A DNA stretch of 5,042 bases. Origin: Prevotellaceae bacterium. Lineage in GTDB: Bacteria > Bacteroidota > Bacteroidia > Bacteroidales > UBA932. The DNA is taken from contig JAITOP010000288.1 of assembly GCA_031289895.1 (NCBI GenBank), forward strand, positions 1 through 5,042, written 5' to 3'. Position numbers and translations under genes: made by a program. Shown here piece by piece: positions 1 through 4,370 of the stretch; within the stretch, counting starts at the first letter, position 1, and the number at the start of each line of letters is the position of its first letter. The notes beneath the pieces were generated by a model. It saw only the letters and a program-made list of their open reading frames with translations. It was not told the DNA's origin and ran no database searches.

Positions 1-96
1 GACAAAACACGAACACCTCGAACACCGGCGTTGGTGGCTGGAATAACAAATAATGTGTGGAATGTAAAATATGCGTTTATGAAACCATATATATAA
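1..96 (+). CDS. C-terminal end of a probable transposase (partial, 5' end outside window)
   Basis: Frame 1 is open from the first base to a TAA stop at 94-96 and gives 31 residues. They contain the stretch RTPRTPALVAGITNNVW, followed by a short tail ending MKPYI. From memory, a TPA-x-x-AG(I/L)-x-(D/N)-x-x-W tail closes the catalytic region of several DDE transposase groups; I cannot assign an IS family from so little. Bases 1-40 are clearly richer in GC than the neighbouring minus-strand genes, which suits a transferred element. The tandem RTP-RTP is encoded by an 8-base repeat (CGAACACC at 10-17 and 19-26). The stop lies 21 bases before a putative element end at 117, a usual arrangement for an insertion sequence. 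The gene converges on the methyltransferase, with only three bases between the two stop codons. The reading frame is certain; the transposase identity is moderately likely. Confidence 0.5.
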   Translation, partial: DKTRTPRTPALVAGITNNVWNVKYAFMKPYI

Positions 97-99
97 CAA

Positions 100-735
100 T
101 TAAATTAGGACACTACCGATTTTTTTATTTTTAGCAATAATACAGACTGATTTGTCTTTTTCTATTTCAACAATATCTACATCCGAAAAACCGTTTTGCT
201 CGGTTAAATTTTTCAATTCTTCAAGTGTAAATTTATTAAAACCATATTTTGTAATGATTAATTTTTCTAATTGCTTTTTGGTGAGACAAGTGTTGATAAA
301 CAAACCATCAGGTTTCAAAATTCGCTTTATTTCCGAAAAACAGTTTTCATAATTTTGCCAAAAATAAACGGTATTTATGGTGTAAATTTTATCGAAAAAG
401 TTGTCCGCAAAAGGTAAATTCTGTACATCAGCCAAAAACAGTTCCATTTTATTTGCACTTATTGCGGTAGTATTCAATTGTATGGCTGATTTTAGCATAT
501 CTTCCGAAATATCAATGCCGTAAAGTTTTTGGGGATTGAAACTTGAAATTTTCTTGAGCATTTTCCCATTCCCAAACCCAATATCAAGAATTGTATCTTT
601 ATTTGTAATATTCAGAATATCAATCGTTTTTGAATACATTTTACGATTAATGATATTCATTATCAATGTAGAAATTTGTCCTCCAAAGCCTGTCGGTTTT
701 TCAAATTGCCCTGCAATATATTTTAGTGTGTTCAT
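100..735 (-). CDS. Class I SAM-dependent methyltransferase (Methyltransf_11/25 type)
   Basis: This 211-residue protein has the Rossmann methyltransferase core. Motif I is ILDIGFGNG at residues 49-57, the ribose-binding acidic residue is Asp75 (YGIDIS), the adenine-region Asp is Asp103 (LADVQNLPF), and the motif II/III region runs FDKIYTINTVYFW (114-126), then EIKRILKPDGLF (135-146). The N-terminal segment QFEKPTGFGG (10-19) is typical of a small cytoplasmic methyltransferase group; the substrate cannot be told and is probably a small molecule. The start follows an A-rich leader with no Shine-Dalgarno, normal for Bacteroidota. The gene is last in a co-oriented run, 31 bases after the SRPBCC gene. 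The final residues (IGSVLI) are encoded by what looks like the end of an inserted element, so the native protein probably ended near CIIAKNKK. The conserved core is intact, so the enzyme may still work. Confidence 0.88.
   Translation of the reverse strand: MNTLKYIAGQFEKPTGFGGQISTLIMNIINRKMYSKTIDILNITNKDTILDIGFGNGKMLKKISSFNPQKLYGIDISEDMLKSAIQLNTTAISANKMELFLADVQNLPFADNFFDKIYTINTVYFWQNYENCFSEIKRILKPDGLFINTCLTKKQLEKLIITKYGFNKFTLEELKNLTEQNGFSDVDIVEIEKDKSVCIIAKNKKIGSVLI
108..117. mobile_element. Putative terminal end of an insertion sequence (inverted-repeat tip)
   Basis: Bases 108-117 read GGACACTACC, so the complementary strand begins GGTAGTGTCC, a plausible inverted-repeat tip. The site lies 21 bases past the stop of the putative transposase at 1-96, where an element end would be expected. 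To the right, at 118-134, the sequence turns into AT-rich DNA belonging to the methyltransferase. The partner repeat and any target-site duplication lie left of the window, so the boundary is inferred rather than seen. Confidence 0.35.
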
Positions 736-760
736 ATTCTTATTTAATTTATTAAAACAT

Positions 761-787
761 TCATTGTCAATTGTCTACTGTCAATTT
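761..787 (-). repeat. Short TTGACA-type degenerate tandem repeat
   Basis: Read on the minus strand, this stretch contains TTGACAGTA, then GACAA, then TTGACAATGA: three degenerate GACA units. It covers the last codons and stop of the SRPBCC gene and the start of the spacer before the methyltransferase. Similar ATTGACA-rich strings occur between genes in many Bacteroidota, as far as I recall. With so few units, chance cannot be excluded. Confidence 0.3.
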
Positions 788-1183
788 ATTATACAAATCA
801 GTATTCATCATCTTTTTCCAACCACCTGTCAATATCATCTTTGTAAGCCAGTGTGAAACTTTGAAACCACTGTGTTCCAATGCAAGTTTCGTTCCGCCAT
901 TTTCTTCGGTAAGTGTCCAACTAACAATGCTGTTTAGTTTTGAACGTTGATTATAACACTCGTATGACAAAAATTTATTCACATTGAAGTCCATTATTTT
1001 ATTAAAAAATTTGCCGTCCCAAAATATTGAAGGGGTATTTTCAAACATAAACTCCTTTTCCTTTTCCAAAATGAAATTTTTTGCAGGCATACACCACGAA
1101 CTCAAATGTTCATTATTTGTTAAATACTCCCACACTATCTCCTTTGATACGGGGTAAATTTTTTCTAATCTTATTGTTGACAT
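767..1183 (-). CDS. SRPBCC-fold protein, AHSA1/YndB-like
   Basis: This 138-residue protein has the pattern of the START/Bet v1-like (SRPBCC) superfamily, in the group related to the Hsp90 ATPase activator (AHSA1). Visible marks are an N-terminal strand and VWEYLTN helix (residues 18-23), Trp30 followed by CMPAKNF, a central strand pair WTLTEENGGTKLALEHSGF (89-107), and the closing amphipathic helix around GGWKKMM (120-126). The fold makes a hydrophobic pocket for small ligands; the ligand and biochemical role are unknown, and bacterial members are mostly uncharacterised stand-alone cytoplasmic proteins. The length is normal for the family. The ATG is preceded by a poly-A leader and then hairpin repeat copy A. 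The last codons (TVDN and TGA) lie in a TTGACA-like repeated stretch, so the extreme C-terminus may be recent. It sits between the second nitroreductase and the methyltransferase. Confidence 0.82.
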   Translation of the reverse strand: MSTIRLEKIYPVSKEIVWEYLTNNEHLSSWCMPAKNFILEKEKEFMFENTPSIFWDGKFFNKIMDFNVNKFLSYECYNQRSKLNSIVSWTLTEENGGTKLALEHSGFKVSHWLTKMILTGGWKKMMNTDLYNKLTVDN

Positions 1184-1198
1184 ATTTCTATTTTTTTT

Positions 1199-1272
1199 AC
1201 AGAATTACATAATTTTCAAAATTTACATAAAATCAATTTGTTAATTCTGTAAATTTTGGAATTATGTTAATT
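1199..1272 (-). repeat. Intergenic hairpin repeat, copy A
   Basis: This is a 74-base copy of a repeat found three times in the window. It differs from copy C at 5 of 74 positions. The left arm (1199-1225) and right arm (1250-1272) are nearly complementary: eight uninterrupted pairs next to the loop (AAAATTTA with TAAATTTT), then a G:C pair, one bulge, and a further AATTATGT/ACATAATT stem. On the minus strand it starts inside the TAA stop of the second nitroreductase and ends 15 bases before the ATG of the SRPBCC gene, so it fills nearly the whole spacer. It lacks the T-run after the stem expected of a minus-strand intrinsic terminator; an A-run follows instead. Confidence 0.8.
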
Positions 1273-2062
1273 AATTGCTCCACGATACAACATATTGCAA
1301 ATTGTCGTTGGAAGATTTTTCTAAAAATTCAAGTTTCCCATTAATATTCAATTCCTTACACGTTTCTACAAAATGGCAGAGCGCAATGCCAATGTCGATA
1401 GTGGCGGTAGGAGAAGGGGTTTTGTAGAAATGCAAAATCCGGTTGTCTTTTACAACACGCCATTCTTGCCGATTGTGTCCCGAAGGTGCTAAACGCAACA
1501 TTGACAATGGAGCAGCATAAATGCCCGCCGTTTCTTCCGTTAATGGCGTATCAAAAGTTTGGTTAAAAAACAGTTCGCTAAATGGCTTGCGCGTACAGTG
1601 AAATTTATCAACATTGACGAGGCGTTCCAAAAAACGCTGTTTCTCTGCCGCATAGCCGACAGGCGACACTATTGCAAGCGTTTCGTTTTCAGCAAGTTGA
1701 ATTTGTTTTTTGAAATCCTTTGGATTGTAAGCCGAGCCGAGCCAACACGTTCCCAACCCTAATTCTGTGCAAAACAATATCACCTGTTCAAATTGATACC
1801 CTGCCGCCTCTTCGGCAAAAGGTGCATTTTCATAAATCAGCGCGAGGAAGTTTTTCGCTCCCGCAATTTTTCCGTAAGTGCCAAGTTTTATGGGTTGATT
1901 ATCCATAAAAACACTAAGCATTTCTATTCTCACTTTTGTATTGTAGAGCGGTTGCAAGCCCGCAATAAAATTTGTAATAGCGGCAATTTGTTCCTCTTTC
2001 AATGCCTCGCCCGTGTATGTCCGCACAGAACGGCGTTTTTGTATTGTTTCTTGAATGTTCAT
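1271..2062 (-). CDS. Nitroreductase-fold protein, TM1586 type (263 aa)
   Basis: This looks like a putative FMN-binding oxidoreductase of the TM1586_NiRdase group, a nitroreductase-superfamily branch in which a single chain is longer than the usual subunit of about 200 residues. The N-terminal RRSVRTYTGEAL (10-21) is the conserved basic flavin-phosphate segment. GLGTCWLG (102-109) matches the nitroreductase helix-strand motif, RKPFSELF (158-165) precedes the second half, RLAPSGHNRQEW (190-201) is the second flavin/phosphate-binding motif, and DIGIALCHF (223-231) is the closing helix. Such proteins are predicted to reduce nitro groups, quinones or related acceptors with NAD(P)H; the true substrate is unknown. 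A paralogue lies at 3325-4053 with the same motif order but low overall identity. The start follows an A/T-only leader and repeat copy B, and the stop overlaps the edge of copy A. Confidence 0.85.
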   Translation of the reverse strand: MNIQETIQKRRSVRTYTGEALKEEQIAAITNFIAGLQPLYNTKVRIEMLSVFMDNQPIKLGTYGKIAGAKNFLALIYENAPFAEEAAGYQFEQVILFCTELGLGTCWLGSAYNPKDFKKQIQLAENETLAIVSPVGYAAEKQRFLERLVNVDKFHCTRKPFSELFFNQTFDTPLTEETAGIYAAPLSMLRLAPSGHNRQEWRVVKDNRILHFYKTPSPTATIDIGIALCHFVETCKELNINGKLEFLEKSSNDNLQYVVSWSN

Positions 2063-2079
2063 ATTTTTTTTATTTTTTT

Positions 2080-2154
2080 ACAGAATTTCATAATTTTTAA
2101 AATTTACATAAAATCAATTTGTCAATTTGTTAATTCTGCGAATTTTGGAATTAT
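2080..2154 (-). repeat. Intergenic hairpin repeat, copy B (with an 8-base internal duplication)
   Basis: This copy fills the 106-base spacer between the metallo-hydrolase stop and the second nitroreductase start; its gene-proximal end is 17 bases from the ATG. The left 42 bases differ from copy A at two positions, and the 25 bases at 2130-2154 are identical to copy C. Unlike A and C it holds TCAATTTG twice in tandem (2114-2121 and 2122-2129) in the loop. After 2154 it decays into T-rich sequence and lacks the terminal GTTAATT of the other copies. Confidence 0.8.
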
Positions 2155-2168
2155 TTTTATTTTTATTT

Positions 2169-3287
2169 TTAATTATTTTTCCACCATTTTTGAAATGTTT
2201 GACCTGCATTATCCAACTCAACTTTTTCCCCAATCATTGGGGTTATTAGTGGTAGATAATTACGTTCTGATACCTCACTAATTCTATCAAGCGGCTCATA
2301 CCACCTGTGCCGGTCACTTAGTGAAAATTTTGAGTTATGTACTGTTACGAAACGCTTAGGGTTCAATACCTTAACTATTTCAGGCAATAAATCGGGTTGA
2401 GTATGAATATATTTCCAATTATCCGAATATTGCCCGTTTTCAAGTATTGCAAAATCTATATTTGGAAAACGGCGAGCAATATCGGCAAAATGCGAACCAT
2501 AGCCACCGTCGCCACTGATAAAAATATTTTTTGAGGGCGATTGTATTAAAAAAGCCGCCCACAAACTTGGGTTTCGTAGCAAGCCGCGTCCCGAAAAATG
2601 ACGGGCGGGCAGGCAATATACTTTGAAATTTACATCAATTTCTATACTGTCATTCCAATCTAATTCTATGATACGCGAAGGCTCAAATCCCCAGTATTCA
2701 AAGTGTTCGCCAACGCCTAATCCTGTAATTATTTTCGTGGGTTTATCCTTCAAGGTCATTACTGTTTTATATTCGAGATGGTCCCAATGGTCGTGCGAAA
2801 TAAGCAGATAATCAATGTCAGGCATATCGTCTGCGGTATAAATACCGGCACCCTTGAATGGTTTATTCATAGACGATAACGGAGAAGCAGCATAAAAAAC
2901 AGGGTCTATCAAAAACCGTTTGCCGTCAATCTGAATGAAACACGACGAATGTCCAAACCAAACAAACACATTTTCGGAGCGGTCGATATTTTTCAAATCT
3001 GTTTTTGCCGACAGTAATGCTTCTTTTGGTTTTGCATTGTCAAGTTTTTTACCAAACAACATTTTTAAAAACATATAAACCATAGGTTTGTCTTGCGTTA
3101 ATTGCAATGTCGGCTCAAGATTTTGAAACTTACCATCACTGTAATTGGGTGATTGTTTAATACGTTCAAGCCGTTCGCCACGAGGCAAGCTGCCGAAACT
3201 TTTCCTCATTAAGCAGCACTCCACCATTCCGCATATCAATATGATCACAAGAATTATTAACCACATATATTTCTTTTTTAAGTGCAT
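2169..3287 (-). CDS. Membrane-anchored metallo-beta-lactamase-fold hydrolase, NAPE-PLD/UlaG-like
   Basis: This 372-residue protein starts with a KKK charge cluster (4-6) and a hydrophobic segment (about 8-22) that reads as an uncleaved signal anchor. Cys19, Cys24 and Cys25 do not sit in a good lipobox. The catalytic domain follows: VWFGHSSCFIQIDGKRFLIDPVF (109-131, split: WFGHSS and LIDPVF being the diagnostic parts), SHDHWDH with ligands His165, His167, Asp169 and His170, third-site His230 in ARHFSGRG, bridging Asp260 in ISGDGGY, and a final His318 in TVHNSKF. This is the full dinuclear zinc set, in the order seen in N-acylphosphatidylethanolamine phospholipase D and its bacterial relatives. 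Length also fits (human NAPE-PLD is 393 aa). With positive-inside orientation the enzyme would face the periplasm, where a lipid phosphodiester is a possible but unproven substrate. It lies 37 bases after the first nitroreductase. Confidence 0.87.
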   Translation of the reverse strand: MHLKKKYMWLIILVIILICGMVECCLMRKSFGSLPRGERLERIKQSPNYSDGKFQNLEPTLQLTQDKPMVYMFLKMLFGKKLDNAKPKEALLSAKTDLKNIDRSENVFVWFGHSSCFIQIDGKRFLIDPVFYAASPLSSMNKPFKGAGIYTADDMPDIDYLLISHDHWDHLEYKTVMTLKDKPTKIITGLGVGEHFEYWGFEPSRIIELDWNDSIEIDVNFKVYCLPARHFSGRGLLRNPSLWAAFLIQSPSKNIFISGDGGYGSHFADIARRFPNIDFAILENGQYSDNWKYIHTQPDLLPEIVKVLNPKRFVTVHNSKFSLSDRHRWYEPLDRISEVSERNYLPLITPMIGEKVELDNAGQTFQKWWKNN

Positions 3288-3324
3288 AAGTTTTTAATCT
3301 GTTTTTATAAGTCAAACTTTCAAT

Positions 3325-4053
3325 TTACTTCTCTCCCGTTCCGACATAGATAAAATTTTTCGGAGACGTTGGCACATCTTCCTCTTTGCGTATCTGAAAA
3401 TCGAATGTTTTACCTTCCTGTTCGGTGGCAACGGCTAAATGACACAAAGCAAGTCCAATATCAAAACTTGTCATATTGTACGCTAAACCCATAAGTCCAT
3501 CAAGTTTCTTTTTGTAATAACTGTGTATTGCCCCATTATCGACAATGAAATACCACGGTTGTTTGTTTATTCCTGACGGAGCAAAACGAACTGCTTCCAA
3601 ACGAGAATCTGTTCCCTGTGCTATTTCGGCAACAATTTTGCGGTCAAAATCGTCAATCGTTCGCGGGGCATAATTTACCGGTTTCCCAAAAGCCATTCCA
3701 ATAATGAAATCGGAGGCATTGTTTTTGGGTTTTGAATTTAAGTAACGGGCAGCCAAGCCCAACGAATTTAGGAACAACTCGAAATGCTGAAACATAAAAC
3801 CCGCATTAGTGTTGCGCAAAGGGTGTTCTTCCCCAAAAATCAGAAGATAGTGAAGGGCTTTGGGTAATGCCAAACACTTAACTTCATTTGCACCCACAAT
3901 TTTGTATGTGCATTTCGCTTCCGGCACCAACGGAGTGATTTCTGCAAGAAACGCATTTATTTGTTCCATCGTCTCACTGTTCAACGGTGTTTGTTCAAAC
4001 TCGCGTGTTGATTTGCGAGTGAACATACTTGAATAAAGATTACTATTGTTCAT
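3325..4053 (-). CDS. Nitroreductase-fold protein, TM1586 type (242 aa)
   Basis: First gene of the co-oriented block, a putative FMN oxidoreductase of the TM1586_NiRdase group. The N-terminal FTRKSTREFEQTPL (11-24) carries the basic flavin-binding segment. NSLGLAARYL (96-105) corresponds to the GLGTCWLG region of the paralogue, RFAPSGINKQPW (156-167) is the strongly conserved flavin motif, and SFDIGLALCHLA (197-207) matches DIGIALCHF in the other copy. It is 21 residues shorter than the paralogue and has no RKPFSELF-like linker: the equivalent place reads RKIVAEIAQGT (138-148). Identity outside the motifs is low, so this is an old paralogue pair or two independently acquired members, likely with different substrates. 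Cytoplasmic, with no signal sequence. The ATG is preceded by an A-rich leader of about 31 bases and then repeat copy C. Confidence 0.84.
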   Translation of the reverse strand: MNNSNLYSSMFTRKSTREFEQTPLNSETMEQINAFLAEITPLVPEAKCTYKIVGANEVKCLALPKALHYLLIFGEEHPLRNTNAGFMFQHFELFLNSLGLAARYLNSKPKNNASDFIIGMAFGKPVNYAPRTIDDFDRKIVAEIAQGTDSRLEAVRFAPSGINKQPWYFIVDNGAIHSYYKKKLDGLMGLAYNMTSFDIGLALCHLAVATEQEGKTFDFQIRKEEDVPTSPKNFIYVGTGEK

Positions 4054-4084
4054 ATTTTTAATTTTTTTTGTTATTTATATTTTT

Positions 4085-4158
4085 ACAGAATTACAGAATT
4101 TTCAAAATTTACATATAATTAATTTGTTAATTCTGCGAATTTTGGAATTATGTTAATT
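4085..4158 (-). repeat. Intergenic hairpin repeat, copy C
   Basis: A 74-base copy matching copy A at 69 positions. The left arm here holds CAGAATT twice (4086-4092 and 4094-4100), and the right arm holds AATTCTGCGAATTTTGGAATTATG. It lies 31 bases upstream of the first nitroreductase ATG, in the same orientation relative to the downstream gene as copies A and B. It forms the gene-proximal part of the 317-base spacer between the ATPase and the nitroreductase. Confidence 0.8.
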
Positions 4159-4175
4159 ATTTTATTTTTTTTAGC

Positions 4176-4211
4176 ACGCAGATAACGCGGATTAAACGCA
4201 GATATACGCAG
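4176..4211. repeat. Helically spaced ACGC(A/G)G repeat cluster
   Basis: Four ACGC(A/G)G units start at 4176, 4185, 4196 and 4206 (ACGCAGATA, ACGCGGATTAA, ACGCAGATAT, ACGCAG), spaced 9, 11 and 10 bases, close to one helical turn. The cluster is an island of G+C in otherwise strongly AT-rich spacer. From memory, CGCAGAT-type strings of this form are dispersed between genes in many environmental bacteria, including Bacteroidota. Function unknown. Confidence 0.6.
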
Positions 4212-4244
4212 TTTTTATTACGGAATAAAAAATTTTGTTAATCA

Positions 4245-4261
4245 TTTTAATCTTATTAAAA
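4245..4261. repeat. Small perfect palindrome TTTTAAT-CTT-ATTAAAA
   Basis: A 7-base inverted repeat with a 3-base centre lies between the ACGC cluster and the end of the ATPase gene and is followed by AATCAAGGTTCTGAC-like sequence. From memory, this type of string often accompanies the CGCAGAT cluster, so both may belong to one dispersed element spanning roughly 4174-4275. All-A/T arms make a stable terminator unlikely. Confidence 0.35.
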
Positions 4262-4331
4262 TCAAGGTTCTGACATTGTTAAAATTCATAAACATCTAAT
4301 CATTACTTATTTATAATTTTATAATTACCTG

Positions 4332-4369
4332 TTTTAGATAATCTAAAAAGAGTAATCTATTTTAGATAA
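4332..4369. promoter_or_regulatory. TTTTAGATAA palindrome and repeat just past the ATPase stop
   Basis: TTTTAGAT-A-ATCTAAAA (4332-4348) is a perfect palindrome with a one-base centre. The decamer TTTTAGATAA recurs 28 bases away (4332-4341 and 4360-4369); the second copy overlaps an ATCTA-TTT-TAGAT inverted repeat (4355-4367). The block starts immediately after the ATPase stop. It could be a transcription-factor operator for the downstream run or a weak 3' hairpin for the ATPase mRNA; no T-run follows the stem on the minus strand, which argues against an intrinsic terminator. Confidence 0.35.
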
Positions 4370-4370
4370 C

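Larger units (their letters stand above)
4054..4370. other. 317-base non-coding spacer between the ATPase and the first nitroreductase
   Basis: The spacer holds, from the ATPase side, the TTTTAGATAA palindrome block, an AT-rich stretch with a small palindrome, the ACGC(A/G)G cluster, hairpin repeat copy C, and an A/T leader before the nitroreductase ATG. I see no open frame of gene-like composition, no tRNA, and no exact Bacteroidota TAnnTTTG promoter on the minus strand. A promoter for the five-gene run should nevertheless lie here. Confidence 0.6.

Noticed and set aside
152..352. Plus-strand open frame of 66 codons
   Set aside because: It is antisense to the methyltransferase, whose motifs are unambiguous; the translation has no recognisable domain.
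536..856. Plus-strand open frame of 106 codons rich in Ile, Phe and Leu
   Set aside because: It overlaps the methyltransferase and SRPBCC genes in antisense; the hydrophobic look comes from reverse-reading A-rich codons, not from a real membrane protein.
1199..1272. Intrinsic terminator at the end of the second nitroreductase
   Set aside because: The stem is almost entirely A/T, and an A-run rather than a T-run follows it on the transcribed strand. The T-run lies on the plus strand, where no gene ends.
1559..2281. Three overlapping plus-strand open frames (1559-1762, 1720-1908, 1793-2281)
   Set aside because: All are antisense to the second nitroreductase and the end of the metallo-hydrolase, and one crosses the hairpin repeat; none shows a domain or a suitable start context.
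2623..2811. Plus-strand open frame of 62 codons
   Set aside because: Antisense to the metallo-hydrolase catalytic core, which is certain from its metal ligands.
3183..3287. Lipoprotein signal at the start of the metallo-hydrolase
   Set aside because: Cys19 is preceded by Ile-Leu-Ile, Cys24 by Met-Val-Glu and Cys25 by Val-Glu-Cys; none fits the small residue needed before the lipidated cysteine, so an uncleaved anchor is more likely.
1199..4158. Integron cassette array, with the hairpin repeats as attC recombination sites
   Set aside because: Single genes separated by imperfect palindromes resemble cassettes, but the repeats lack clear GTTRRRY/RYYYAAC cores, are too uniform in sequence for attC sites, one unit would contain two genes, and no integrase is visible.
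1199..4158. CRISPR-like array
   Set aside because: The three copies are separated by whole genes, not by short spacers of uniform length.
4054..4370. Bacteroidota sigma-factor promoter (TTTG / TAnnTTTG) for the five-gene run
   Set aside because: I found no exact match to TAnnTTTG on the minus strand in this spacer; AT-rich near-matches are too common to call.
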